From: Candidatus Rifleibacteriota bacterium
Lineage (GTDB): Bacteria; Muiribacteriota; Ozemobacteria; Ozemobacterales; Ozemobacteraceae
Direction of reading: 5' to 3'
NCBI GenBank assembly: GCA_012517355.1
Contig: JAAYVD010000156.1
Coordinates: 1 to 63,970, forward strand
DNA length: 63,970 bases
The notes under the pieces were generated by a model. That model ran no database searches and was not told the origin of the DNA. It saw only the letters and a list, made by a program, of their open reading frames with translations. Positions 20,297-29,165 of this stretch are shown here, piece after piece (position 1 is the stretch's first letter; the number at the start of each line of letters is the position of its first letter). The position numbers and the translations under genes are program-made.

Positions 20297-21585
20297 TGCT
20301 GCTGAAGGTTCGGCGCCAGGTCAGCGCCCTGCTGCACTCCCTGGGCTGGGCGGGCCTGCAGGTCGTCGGGTTCGCGATGGTGGCGCTGGCCCTGGTGCTG
20401 GGAGCCCTGGCCACCCTGGCCTCGGCCCCGGCCCACCTGGAAACGATCCGCAGCTTCGGCACCCTGGGCCTGTCGCTGGCCGCCCTGACCGCCCTGCTGA
20501 TCGGCCTCTTCTGGATCTGGCGCGGGTTCACCCTGGCCTTCCGGCAGCTGTCGTGGCGCGACCAGGAGACCTCGGAACGGCTGCGGGCCTTCGTCCTGCG
20601 CAAATTCGAGAACCAGCTTCCTCCGCTGGTCGCCCTCGGCGGCGGCACCGGGCTGGGCACCCTGCTGAAGGGCCTGAAGGAACTGCCGATCGATCTGACG
20701 GCGATCGTCACCGTCACCGACGACGGCGGCTCCTCGGGGCGCCTGCGCAAGGAACTGCAGATCCTGCCGCCCGGAGACATCCGCAACTGCCTGGTCTCCC
20801 TTTCCCCCTCCGAAAGCCTGCTGTCGCGGCTGTTCCAGTACCGGTTCGGGGAAGGGGGCGAGGTGGCCGGGCACAGTTTCGGCAACCTGTTCATCGCGGC
20901 CATGACCGGGGTGCTCGGCGATTTCGGCACGGCGGTGCGCGAGGCCAGCAGCATCCTGGCCATCCGCGGGCAGGTCATCCCGGTGACCTGCGACAACGTC
21001 GAGCTGCAGGCCAGCTTCGCCGACGGCTCGGTGGTGACCGGCGAGACCGCGATCTCGGCCGCCGGCAAGCGGATCACCGGGGTGGCCCTGGTCCCGCCGC
21101 GGGCCCTGCCCAACGCCGAGGCGCTGCAGGCCATCGACCAGGCGCGGGTGGTCGTGCTGGGCCCGGGCAGCCTGTTCACCAGCGTCATTCCCAACCTGCT
21201 GATCCCCGAGATCGCCGAGCGCATCAACCGCAGCCAGGCCCGCGTGGTCTACATCTGCAACGTCATGACCCAGCCCGGCGAGACCGACGGGTTCACCGCC
21301 GCCGACCACGTGGCTGCCCTGCTGCAGAAAACCTCCCTGCGCCGGATCGACGTGGCCATCGTCAACGCCCGCCGCGTGGCCCGCCAGTTGATGGGAAAAT
21401 ACGAGGCGATGGGCCAGTTCTGGGTGCCGCCCACCGTGACGCGCATCGAGGAGATGGGCATCCGCGTCGTGGCGGGGGACTTCCTGTCGGAAACCGACCT
21501 GGTGCGCCACGACCCCCGCGCCCTCGGCAACGCCATCCTGCACCTGCTGCAGGAGGCCCCTACCCCGGTCGGAGGTTCCCGCTGA
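20296..21585 (+). CDS. yvcK: YvcK/GlmR-like gluconeogenesis regulator with membrane anchor
   Basis: Member of the CofD/YvcK family (429 aa), needed in Bacillus for growth on gluconeogenic carbon and for cell-envelope precursor control. ATG 20296 overlaps the hprK stop (TGATG). The first 85 residues hold two transmembrane helices absent from the soluble Bacillus protein. The family core then begins with VALGGGTGLGTLLKGLK and continues with VTVTDDGGSSGRLR, PPGDIRNCL, GHSFGNLFIAAMTG, GPGSLFTSVIPNLL and CNVMTQPGETDGF. The sugar-nucleotide/UDP-GlcNAc binding motifs are intact. Membrane anchoring is a visible difference from the standard form. Confidence 0.95.
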   Translation: MLLKVRRQVSALLHSLGWAGLQVVGFAMVALALVLGALATLASAPAHLETIRSFGTLGLSLAALTALLIGLFWIWRGFTLAFRQLSWRDQETSERLRAFVLRKFENQLPPLVALGGGTGLGTLLKGLKELPIDLTAIVTVTDDGGSSGRLRKELQILPPGDIRNCLVSLSPSESLLSRLFQYRFGEGGEVAGHSFGNLFIAAMTGVLGDFGTAVREASSILAIRGQVIPVTCDNVELQASFADGSVVTGETAISAAGKRITGVALVPPRALPNAEALQAIDQARVVVLGPGSLFTSVIPNLLIPEIAERINRSQARVVYICNVMTQPGETDGFTAADHVAALLQKTSLRRIDVAIVNARRVARQLMGKYEAMGQFWVPPTVTRIEEMGIRVVAGDFLSETDLVRHDPRALGNAILHLLQEAPTPVGGSR

Positions 21586-22547
21586 CCCGCCCCGCCAGCC
21601 ACCCGGCGCCGGAGGCACCGGCCGCCCCGGGGGAACCGTACCATCTCGCCCTGCAGCGGGAGATCGTCGAGACGCGCATTCCCCTGCTCTGCTGCCGGCA
21701 GGCCTTCCTGCTCGGCCTGACGGTGCCCCCACGGGGGCCGGCGGGGGCGCGCCTGCGGCTGCCCCGGGCCCTGAGGCAGACCGCGACGGTCGACCGGTTG
21801 GCCCGGGCCGCCCTGCCACGGGCGGTGGCCCAGGACCTCGACCGGACCTCGCTCACCTTCGGCGCGGGGCTGCGGGCCCTGGCCTGGCGACGGTTTTCCC
21901 GGGTCCTGGCCGACCATCTCCGGGGCATCCGGTCGCTGCACTGCCTGCGGTCCTGGCTGCGCGGGATGTTCGTGCGGAGCGCCTATCTGCAGGATCCGGG
22001 GCGGGGATACCATCTGGAGTTCCGATTGCGCGGCCGGCACCGGGTGCGCCTGTTCCGGTTCGTGGCGCGGGCGCTGCGCCTGCCGTTCCGGTTCTGCCGC
22101 CGCCGCGACCACGTCGTGGCCTACCTGAAGGGCCGGCAGGGGTTGATCCGGTTCCTGCGCGCGATGGAGGCCTTCGACCGGGCGATGGCCTTCCAGGATC
22201 TGGCGGCGACGCGTGACCTTCTGGGAACGGTGAACCGGCAGGTGAACTTCGAGACCGCCAACATCCACCGGGCGGTGTCGGCGGCCGAGCGCCAGATCGA
22301 GCGGATCCGGCAGGTGCTCGAGAAGACGGAGGGCGAGCCGGACCTGCTGTCGGACGCCCTGCGGGCGGTGGCCGAGGCGCGAATCCGGTTCCCCGGAGAC
22401 GCCCTCGAGGCCCTCGGGCAGCGCTTCGACCCGCCGCTGTCGAAATCGGCCGTCAACCACCGGTTGCGCCGGCTGGCCGACCTGCACCGCAAGCTCTTCC
22501 CCGCCTCGAAGCCGGAAGCCGGGGAACCCGCGGACGAGACGGAGTAA
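21582..22547 (+). CDS. whiA: WhiA-family DNA-binding regulator (probable CTG start)
   Basis: WhiA joins a degenerate LAGLIDADG-type domain to a helix-turn-helix; it controls division or sporulation genes in Gram-positives. This copy is 321 aa. It shows the N-terminal REIVETRIPLLCCRQAFLLG, then RGMFVRSAYLQDPGRGYHLEF, VNRQVNFETANIHRAVSAAE and the HTH end DPPLSKSAVNHRLRRL. No ATG, GTG or TTG precedes the conserved N-terminus. The best start is CTG 21582, spaced six bases from GGAGG and overlapping the yvcK stop as CTGA, the same geometry as the ATGA junctions elsewhere here. The next usual start (GTG near 21726) would remove about 48 conserved residues. Confidence 0.9.
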   Translation: MTRPASHPAPEAPAAPGEPYHLALQREIVETRIPLLCCRQAFLLGLTVPPRGPAGARLRLPRALRQTATVDRLARAALPRAVAQDLDRTSLTFGAGLRALAWRRFSRVLADHLRGIRSLHCLRSWLRGMFVRSAYLQDPGRGYHLEFRLRGRHRVRLFRFVARALRLPFRFCRRRDHVVAYLKGRQGLIRFLRAMEAFDRAMAFQDLAATRDLLGTVNRQVNFETANIHRAVSAAERQIERIRQVLEKTEGEPDLLSDALRAVAEARIRFPGDALEALGQRFDPPLSKSAVNHRLRRLADLHRKLFPASKPEAGEPADETE

Positions 22548-22681
22548 CCAGTCAGGCGCGGCCGGCCGTCTCCAGGCGCGGCTCCCGGAAAACCCGTTCC
22601 CGGCATGACCAGTCCCCCTCCTCGGATACCAGCCCCTCGGGCGGGAGAACCCAGGGCCATGCGGCCAAGGCCCGCGGCCGG

Positions 22682-23512
22682 TCAGGCGGGGCCCGGACCG
22701 GGGGAACCGGGTTCGTCCAGGCGGCCGGCGACGAATTCCAGGAGGCGGGCGCCGAGCAGGGTTTCCAGGCCGGACTCGTGGCTGACGATCAGGGTGGCCC
22801 GGCCGGGATGCCGGCCGTGACGGAGCAGGGCCTGCTCGACCAGGGTCCGGCTCGCCGCGTCGAGATGGGCGAGGGGCTCGTCGAGCAGCAGGACGCGGGG
22901 GGCCGCGACCAGGGCCCGGGCGACCGACACCCGGCGTGCCTCCCCGCCCGACAGGGTGGCCGGATACCGGTCGGCCAGGGCGGTCAACCCGAGATCGGCG
23001 AGAAGGCTTCCGGCATCAGGGGACGGCCGGAAAGCGGGGGATGGCCGCGAGTCGGGAAACGACAGAGAAGCGGAGGTTGGAGGGGAGGCGGGGGACCGGC
23101 CGGCCCGGCCGGCGTCTGGGATCTGGCCGGTCGGCCCTCCCGGCCCCGTATCCGCCGGAGAAACGGCCGCAGGGGCGGAGGAGCCGGTCGTCCGGCCGGC
23201 CGCGGCCGCGAGGACATCCAGGTGCTGCCGGATCGTCAGGTGAGGCCACAGCCCGTCATCCTGGAAGGCCAGGGCCACGCCGCGCTCCCAGGGCGGAAGG
23301 AGCCAGGCCCCGTCGGTGACCCGCTCCCCGCCGATGAGGATGCGGCCGTCGTTGGGGCGGTCGAGGCCGGCGATGAGGCGCAGCAGGGTGGTCTTGCCGC
23401 ACCCCGACGGCCCCCTGATCACGGCCACTCCGCCCGCCTCCAGGTGCAAGGAAATGCGGTCCAGGAGGATCCGGTTGGCGAAGGTCCGGGTCAGGTTCTC
23501 GAGACGCAGCAT
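22682..23512 (-). CDS. ABC transporter ATP-binding protein (iron/thiamine type)
   Basis: The ATPase subunit (276 aa) of the importer encoded at 22682-26353. Walker A is GPSGCGKTT, the Q-loop ALAFQDDG, signature LSGGEARRVSVARAL, Walker B VLLLDEP and the switch His in IVSHES. Between the Q-loop and the signature there is an insert of about 60 residues rich in Pro, Ser, Ala and Gly, absent from most family members. It starts four bases after the permease stop. Convergent with whiA; the 134 bases between them hold no clear terminator. Confidence 0.92.
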   Translation of the reverse strand: MLRLENLTRTFANRILLDRISLHLEAGGVAVIRGPSGCGKTTLLRLIAGLDRPNDGRILIGGERVTDGAWLLPPWERGVALAFQDDGLWPHLTIRQHLDVLAAAAGRTTGSSAPAAVSPADTGPGGPTGQIPDAGRAGRSPASPPTSASLSFPDSRPSPAFRPSPDAGSLLADLGLTALADRYPATLSGGEARRVSVARALVAAPRVLLLDEPLAHLDAASRTLVEQALLRHGRHPGRATLIVSHESGLETLLGARLLEFVAGRLDEPGSPGPGPA

Positions 23513-23516
23513 GGGC

Positions 23517-25133
23517 TCATCCTCGGGTGGATTCAGGGCGGGGCAGCCGGGCCAGATCGGCAGCCCGCTCAGGCAGGAGGTCGGCCACCCGCCGCAACAG
23601 GGCGGCGGCCAGACCGACGGCCAGGGCCAGCAGCAGGCCGAGGCGGGCCACCTCGCTGCCCGCCCCGTAATGCATCAGGTTGAACAGGCGCAGGGGAAGG
23701 GTCTCCCGCCCGGGAGGCACGGTCAGCAGCGAGACGTCGAGGTCGCGCAGGGAGAGCAGCAGGCCCAGCAGCAGGATGCCCACCCGCCGCGGCAGATCGA
23801 GCCGCGCCCGCAACCAGCCCCCGCCCGCAAAAACCAGGGCGGCGTCCTCGCCGGGCGGGGCGCCCGCCCCCCGCCGCCACAGGACGGCGAGGGCCAGGCA
23901 GAAAGGCAGGATCCGGCCGAGGTGGGCGGCCAGCAGCCCCGCCCCGTGGGCGTGCGCCCAGGACAGCCAGGGGGTGGTCCAGGTCAGGGCGTGGGAGAAG
24001 CCCAGCAACAAGGCCGGGAAGAGCAGGGGCAGGGCGAGGGGCAGGGCGGCCGCGGCGGGAAGGCCCGCGGCCAGCCGGTCGCCGAGTGGAACCACGACGA
24101 CGGTGGCCAGTCCCGCGGCCAGCAGTCCAACCGTCAAAGAGACGGCCAGGGCCGGCCAGGCAGCCCCCACGCCGGGGCCGGTCCAGGGACCGGCGGCCCC
24201 GAGACCCAGGCCCAGGCAGGGCAAGCCTGCCCCGAGCACCAGCAGCGAGGCCGCCAGGGCCAGTCCGCCCGTCCACGCCGCGGGCCACCGCGCCGGATCG
24301 AACAAGGCGGTGCCGACCGCGCTCCGGCCCCCGGGGGTGGCCGTCCAGCGGCGGGCCAGCCGGACCAGGGCGAGACCGCCGGCCAGAGCGGTGAGCAGGG
24401 TCAGGGGCCAGGACACGGCCAGGACGGCAGCCGGCGAGGCACCGCCGACGAACGACGAGACCAGCTCGGTGGCCAGCACCGGCAGCTGAAACTGCATGGG
24501 CACCCCGTAATCGGCCAGGGTCAGCCAGAAGATCACCAGCCAGGAGTCGAGGAGCGGGCCGCGCCAGGCCGGCCAGAGCACCCGGCCCCAGGCCCGCCCG
24601 GGCGGGGCGGCCAGCACCACGGCCTCGCCCGCCGACCGGCCCAGCCCGGCCAGGGCCTGCCAGGCCACCAGGGCGGCCAGGGGGGCGAACGCGGTCCCCA
24701 GGACGATGGTCGTCCAGGCCAGGCCCTGCGGGAAGGGCACCCCGCCCCCGAGCCTGGAACGCAGGACATCGGACAGGGACATCCAGCCCAGGGTGTGCAG
24801 ATACGGGGGAACGAACAGAAGCACGGTCAGGGCCACCCGCACCAGGCCGGCGAGGCGGGTCCCCGCGGTCAGCAGCGTCGTTCCCCAGCCGCCCAGCACG
24901 CCCAGGGTGGCGGAACCGGCCGCGACGAGCAGCGAGTTGCCCAGCAGGCCCAACAGCCGGCGGTCGGGCAGAAGCGGAGCCGCCGGGGACCAGCCGCCGG
25001 GAAGGCCGGCGACCAGCACCAGAAACGGGCCCACCAGCACGGCAAGGTAGACGGCCGTTGCCGCCCAGACCACCACCCGCCGCTGGCGGGCAGCCGGGTC
25101 CCAGGCGGCCACCGCCGATCCGATGAAGTTCAT
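23517..25133 (-). CDS. ABC transporter permease, FbpB/ThiP-like fused type
   Basis: A large membrane protein (538 aa) with about 12 hydrophobic helices arranged as two halves, as in FbpB, ThiP and CysU-like permeases where both membrane domains are fused. EAA-type loops lie around SAGEAVVLAAPPGRAWGRVLWPAW (first half, shown here only in part) and the equivalent region of the second half. It pairs with the downstream ATPase and the binding lipoprotein encoded upstream. A three-hairpin repeat separates it from the binding protein gene by about 200 bases, which may lower permease expression relative to the binding protein. Confidence 0.9.
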   Translation of the reverse strand: MNFIGSAVAAWDPAARQRRVVVWAATAVYLAVLVGPFLVLVAGLPGGWSPAAPLLPDRRLLGLLGNSLLVAAGSATLGVLGGWGTTLLTAGTRLAGLVRVALTVLLFVPPYLHTLGWMSLSDVLRSRLGGGVPFPQGLAWTTIVLGTAFAPLAALVAWQALAGLGRSAGEAVVLAAPPGRAWGRVLWPAWRGPLLDSWLVIFWLTLADYGVPMQFQLPVLATELVSSFVGGASPAAVLAVSWPLTLLTALAGGLALVRLARRWTATPGGRSAVGTALFDPARWPAAWTGGLALAASLLVLGAGLPCLGLGLGAAGPWTGPGVGAAWPALAVSLTVGLLAAGLATVVVVPLGDRLAAGLPAAAALPLALPLLFPALLLGFSHALTWTTPWLSWAHAHGAGLLAAHLGRILPFCLALAVLWRRGAGAPPGEDAALVFAGGGWLRARLDLPRRVGILLLGLLLSLRDLDVSLLTVPPGRETLPLRLFNLMHYGAGSEVARLGLLLALAVGLAAALLRRVADLLPERAADLARLPRPESTRG

Positions 25134-25159
25134 TTCGCCATTTCCACTCCGAAATCTAG

Positions 25160-25300
25160 GATCCGCTTCAAGGCATGCCGAAGGGGCTTTGCCCCTTCAC
25201 CCCACCAGGGCCGATGGCCCTGGACCCTTTCTGCTGGCGAGGGGAACGCTGACTCGTTCCCCTCGCGGAAGTTTCGCTTCGCGTTTCGTCAGCCCTGGAA
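25160..25300 (+). repeat. Three-hairpin dispersed repeat, copy 2
   Basis: Hairpins: AAGGGGC/GCCCCTT, CCAGGGCC/GGCCCTGG and GCGAGGGGAACG/CGTTCCCCTCGC. About 140 bases are nearly identical to the inverted copy at 38645-38776. It lies between the permease and the substrate-binding gene. Confidence 0.85.
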
Positions 25301-25336
25301 CGGAACGTCTTCCGCAAGGGCCGGCCGATCCCCCGG

Positions 25337-26353
25337 TCATTTCAGGAATATGCCCTTCAATTCGGCGGTGGCCGAAGGCAGAGCCTCGGCGATGGCGGCC
25401 AGGGGGAGGTCGTATCCCTTGATGCCCCCCTCGGGCAACCACCCGCACTCGGCCTGCAAGGCCGGCCGCACCGGGATCTGCCGCGATTCGCCGCGGGCCA
25501 GCATCCGCTCGGTTTCCGCGCTGACCAGGTACTCGACCAGGCGGCGGGCCTCGGCGGGATGCGGGGCGTTCTTGACCAGGGCCACGGTGTTTGGGATGAG
25601 GAGGGTGCCCGACCCGGCCGGCCCCTGGTCGGGCAGGATCATCCGCACCGGGGCGCCGCGGGCCAGCGCGACCAGGGCGTCGTCGGAGTCGGTCAGGCAG
25701 ACCTGCATCGCCCCGGCGGCCACGCGGTCACGCACGGTGGCGTTGCCGTCCAGGAACTGGACACCCGCGCCCTGCAGGCGGGTATAGAAGGCAAGCATCC
25801 CCGCCTCCCCGCCGGCGGCCCGGAACGCCGCCGCCTGGGTCAGGCCGGTGCCGGCGAGCGGCTGGCTTACGGCCACCTGGCCGGCGGGCCAGCGTGGGGA
25901 GGCCAGGTCGTCCAGACCCAGCGGGTGGTCGGCGGTGGCCACCAGGGTGGTGTTGACCAGCAGCACACGCGCCCGGGCGCCAATCGCCGTCCAGTACCCG
26001 TCGGGATCGCGGAACAGGGCGGGGACGTCGGAGGCGGCGGGGGGGGGCCAGGCTTCGAACAGGCCTTCCCGGGCCAGCCGCACGGTGTTGGCGAACTCGG
26101 AGTTCCAGAACACGTCGCCCTGCGGGTTGGCCGCCTCGGCGCGCAGGCGCGACACGAGCCCGACCGTCTTGGCGGCCTCGGTGTCGAACAGGGGGCGCAC
26201 CGCGATGCCGGTCGCCGCCGTGAACGAGGCGAGGACCGGCTCGGCGAACGGCTGGTCGACCGAGGTGTAGACGACCACCACGGGGCCGTTGCAGCCGGTC
26301 AGGACGAGTCCCAGCAGGGCAGCGGCCAGCATGAGGGAAAGACGGCGGATCAT
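25337..26353 (-). CDS. Iron(III)/thiamine-type ABC substrate-binding lipoprotein
   Basis: A 338-residue binding protein with a lipoprotein signal (lipobox LTGC, Cys about residue 21). ATG 26353 follows GGAGGT; the longer frame to 26467 has no signal sequence at its start. After the lipid anchor comes VVVVYTSVDQPFAEPVLASF, the typical beginning of Fe3+-binding FbpA/AfuA-like proteins, then FWNSEFANTVRLAREG and GAMQVCLTDSDDALVAL. Likely periplasmic and membrane-tethered. Ligand identity (iron, thiamine or phosphonate) is not decided by sequence; the fused permease favours iron or thiamine. Confidence 0.9.
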   Translation of the reverse strand: MIRRLSLMLAAALLGLVLTGCNGPVVVVYTSVDQPFAEPVLASFTAATGIAVRPLFDTEAAKTVGLVSRLRAEAANPQGDVFWNSEFANTVRLAREGLFEAWPPPAASDVPALFRDPDGYWTAIGARARVLLVNTTLVATADHPLGLDDLASPRWPAGQVAVSQPLAGTGLTQAAAFRAAGGEAGMLAFYTRLQGAGVQFLDGNATVRDRVAAGAMQVCLTDSDDALVALARGAPVRMILPDQGPAGSGTLLIPNTVALVKNAPHPAEARRLVEYLVSAETERMLARGESRQIPVRPALQAECGWLPEGGIKGYDLPLAAIAEALPSATAELKGIFLK

Positions 26354-26463
26354 GGATGGCGACCTCCAGGGGAAAGGGATGGGGGAGACCCCGGCAGCGG
26401 GGGGAGAAAGCCGGTCGTCGACCGTCAGGGCGATCGCCAGCGGAACCGACCCGGATCTGCCGG

Positions 26464-27075
26464 TCACGGCGTGGTCTCCTGGACCGTGCCGTGCTCACCG
26501 ACCGGCCCGAGGGCGATCGCGACCGCGCGGCCGGTGAAAGAGGGTTCCCCCAGCCCGGCCAGGACGTCCGGCTGGCGGGCGGGATCGACGAACCCGATGG
26601 TCACGTGGGGCCGCCAGGCCTCGAGCACCCAGGGGAACCCGTAGCGGTCGATACGGGCCTGCTCGTCGGGGGAATAGTCGGTCCGGCGGTCGCGGAACTT
26701 CTGGCGCACGAGCCCTTCCCGCAACGGGTCGAGGGCGGCGACCACGCGGGCGTGCCAGCCCCGAAGGGCCTCTGTCGGGGCCACCCGCAGAAACACATAC
26801 CCGTCACGGGCGACCTCCATCCCGCCGAACGCCAGGTCGAGGGGGGCGAAGCGACCGGCCAGGTCGTCCACGGCGCGCCGCACCCGGGCCTCGCGGGACG
26901 GGGGAAACAGTCCCATGAACAGGGTCAGGTGGGGTATCAGGGCTCCCGTGGAGAAGTCGATCCCGCCCCCCGCCAGGTCGACGACCCGACGGTTGAGACG
27001 GCGAACGCGCTCAATGGTTGTACCATCAAGCGAAATGTGACAATCGAGATAGAGGGGGTCGGCGGAGAGGGTCAT
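26464..27075 (-). CDS. 2H phosphoesterase / 2'-5' RNA ligase-like protein
   Basis: The product is 203 aa with the two H-x-T-x motifs of the 2H phosphoesterase superfamily: HLTLF near residue 49 and HVTIGF near residue 158. These two histidines form the active site that opens or closes 2',3'- or 2',5'-cyclic phosphates. Spacing and length match the LigT/ThpR group. The stop lies 110 bases before the binding lipoprotein gene, and prepilin peptidase ends 13 bases upstream, so it is probably in the same minus-strand transcript. No specific substrate can be named. Confidence 0.8.
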   Translation of the reverse strand: MTLSADPLYLDCHISLDGTTIERVRRLNRRVVDLAGGGIDFSTGALIPHLTLFMGLFPPSREARVRRAVDDLAGRFAPLDLAFGGMEVARDGYVFLRVAPTEALRGWHARVVAALDPLREGLVRQKFRDRRTDYSPDEQARIDRYGFPWVLEAWRPHVTIGFVDPARQPDVLAGLGEPSFTGRAVAIALGPVGEHGTVQETTP

Positions 27076-27087
27076 GGGCGGCGGGGC

Positions 27088-27918
27088 TCAGGGCGATGAC
27101 AACAGACGGGATTCGACCCAGGCCTGGTAGATCTCCACCAGGCGGAACAAGGGGTCCATGCCAAAGTAGAAGACGAACAAAAATCCGAGGCACAGGTACG
27201 GACCGAACGGGATCATGTGCTGGAGCGGCTGGTAGGCGGTGCCGTGGCGGAGCCGCCGCCAGAGGATGGTACTGATGCCGACCAGCGACCCGCCGAAACT
27301 GGCCAGGACGATGGTGGCGATCACCGGCTGCCAGCCCATCCAGGCGCCGACCGCGGCCAACAGCTTGACGTCGCCGCCGCCCATGCCTTCCTTCTTCAGA
27401 ATGAACCAGGCGATCCAACCGAGCGCCCCCAGGAAGCCGCCCCCCAGCAGGAACCCGAGCAGGCTGTCGGTGAAGGGCACGTAGTGTTGGGGCGGGGCCG
27501 CCCCGGCCCGGATGGCCAGGGACCAGGCCCCGGTGTACAGGAGCCCGGCATAGAACCCATGGATCGACAGCCGGTCGGGGATGATATAGAAGCGGACGTC
27601 GACGATGGTGATGATCAGGCACGCGACGCCGAACACCCACGACAGGACGGCCTTGGTGCCCAGCCCGAAAGCGATCACCGAGACCGCCGCCAGCAGGGCG
27701 GAAAACAGGGCATACAGGCGGTCCTGGGCGATGCCGGCATTGTAGCAGCCGCGTCGCAGCCCTCCCGCGCAGGCGTGGCAGGCGAGGTAGTCGCAGTGGA
27801 ACTCCTCGTGCCCGGGCCAGGCCCGGATCGCCCAGGCAATGCGCGGCCCGGCCAGGAGGCCGAGCCCCCCGGCGACGGCCGCGGCGGCCGCCAGGAAGGG
27901 GGTGACCGCCAGGTTCAC
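27088..27918 (-). CDS. Prepilin peptidase-like A24 aspartic protease
   Basis: This membrane protein (276 aa) should cut and possibly methylate prepilins such as the one at 5317-5850. GTG 27918 overlaps the agmatinase stop (GTGA). It has an N-terminal helix and a short cytoplasmic stretch with several cysteines (FHCDYLACHACAGGLRRGC). This stretch resembles the zinc tetrad of PilD but is shortened. The catalytic aspartates follow in VDVRFYIIPD and GMGGGDVKLLA, the GxGD signature, within a bundle of about seven helices. The N-terminal methylase region looks reduced, so methylation is doubtful. Confidence 0.85.
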   Translation of the reverse strand: MNLAVTPFLAAAAAVAGGLGLLAGPRIAWAIRAWPGHEEFHCDYLACHACAGGLRRGCYNAGIAQDRLYALFSALLAAVSVIAFGLGTKAVLSWVFGVACLIITIVDVRFYIIPDRLSIHGFYAGLLYTGAWSLAIRAGAAPPQHYVPFTDSLLGFLLGGGFLGALGWIAWFILKKEGMGGGDVKLLAAVGAWMGWQPVIATIVLASFGGSLVGISTILWRRLRHGTAYQPLQHMIPFGPYLCLGFLFVFYFGMDPLFRLVEIYQAWVESRLLSSP

Positions 27919-28850
27919 CGGCGGGCGGCCTTTCCCCCCGGCATCCACCCGCGGCGGGCGAAGACCAGGGCCAGCATCTTGAACACCAGCCGGGCGGCGA
28001 AGAAGTCGGGGGCGATGAACCCGGGGATGGGACACAGCTCGACCACGTCGGCCCCCACCACGGTCCGCTTGGCGACAACCTCCCGCAGGAGCTGCAGGAC
28101 GGGATACCACAGCAGGCCGCCGGGCTCGGGGGTGCCGACCGCCGGCATCACCGAGGGGTCGAACACGTCGAGGTCGACGGTGATGTAGACGTGCTTCCGC
28201 AGCCGCCTGACCACCCGGGGGATCCAGGAGACGTCGTTGCCGTCGGCGGCGATGTCCTCGGCCCAGAAGATGCCGTCATGCTTCGTCTGGCGCACGAATT
28301 CCATCTCACCGGCTGAGATGTTGCGGATGCCCACTTGCGTGAGCGAGGCGAGGTCGGCCACCCGCCGCATGACCGAGGCGTGGCTGAAGGGCGTGTTCTC
28401 GAACGCCTCGCGCAGGTCGGCGTGGGCGTCGAGCTGCAACACGCTCAGGTCTTCGCCGTATTTTGCCCGCAGGGCCCGCACGGGGCCAGTGGTCAGGCTG
28501 TGCTCACCGCCCAGCATGAACGGGAACCGGCCATCGGCGACCAGCCCCGCCACGGCCTTCTCGACCGCCGCGACGGTGGCCTTGGGCCCGGACATGTCGG
28601 GCTCGAGTTCGGGCAGGGTGTGCACGCCGGTGCTGAGGGGCTCGCACCCGAACTCGCGGTCGAACAGCTCGACATTGCGAGAGGCCATCAGGATGGCCGC
28701 GGGGCCGTCGCGCGTGCCCGCCCGGTAGGAGGTGGTGCTGTCGTAGGGGACGGGCAGGATCACCGCCCGGGCCTCGTCGTAGAGGCAGTCTTCGGGGGGC
28801 AGGCCGAGGAAGTTGTACCCGCCGCGGAAATGGACACGGGGTTGCGCCAT
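27915..28850 (-). CDS. speB: Agmatinase / ureohydrolase
   Basis: Agmatinase splits agmatine into putrescine and urea in polyamine synthesis. At 311 aa it matches SpeB length. The binuclear manganese site is complete: GGEHS, DAHADLR, and ITVDLDVFDPSVMPAVGTPEPGG. The last segment, with GTPEPGG, is typical of agmatinases rather than arginases. ATG 28850 begins about 35 bases after an AT-rich patch with a possible -10 (TATCAT). Arginine decarboxylase is not in the window. Translational coupling to prepilin peptidase by a 4-base overlap is odd for unrelated roles. Confidence 0.93.
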   Translation of the reverse strand: MAQPRVHFRGGYNFLGLPPEDCLYDEARAVILPVPYDSTTSYRAGTRDGPAAILMASRNVELFDREFGCEPLSTGVHTLPELEPDMSGPKATVAAVEKAVAGLVADGRFPFMLGGEHSLTTGPVRALRAKYGEDLSVLQLDAHADLREAFENTPFSHASVMRRVADLASLTQVGIRNISAGEMEFVRQTKHDGIFWAEDIAADGNDVSWIPRVVRRLRKHVYITVDLDVFDPSVMPAVGTPEPGGLLWYPVLQLLREVVAKRTVVGADVVELCPIPGFIAPDFFAARLVFKMLALVFARRGWMPGGKAARR

Positions 28851-29053
28851 GGCAAAGGGTCTCCCATCGAATGGAATGCGGGAATGATACTACGGGAGAG
28901 GGGAATTGGGGAGATGGTGAAACAAGGGCGTGGGGCGGTGGCGAAACGAGTGGGAGATGGGGGAAGCGGGGAGGGGCAGAAAGGGAACGTGGGAAACGGG
29001 GTGGAGATGATGAATCCGCCATCACTACAAGCGGGGGGATGGGGTCCCTTCTC
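28851..29053. other. Purine-biased intergenic tract
   Basis: The plus strand between agmatinase and the next repeat is strongly G/A-rich (many GGGGA, GGGAA words) with few pyrimidines. I see no gene. A similar tract occurs at 41540-41640. Confidence 0.4.
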
Positions 29054-29165
29054 AGGCGAACGCAAACCCCGGAAGCGCTGTCCAAGCGGGAGGAGCTCCG
29101 CTCCTCCCGACCACCTCGCCAGGGGCCACAGGCCACTGGACTCCTATTTCGGCCGACCGCACGCG
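29054..29165 (-). repeat. Three-hairpin dispersed repeat, copy 3
   Basis: Inverted relative to copies at 8354-8487 and 47973-48089. Shared segment: CCCCTGGCGAGGTGGTCGGG, then the hairpin GGAGGAG-CGGAG-CTCCTCC. Confidence 0.75.
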
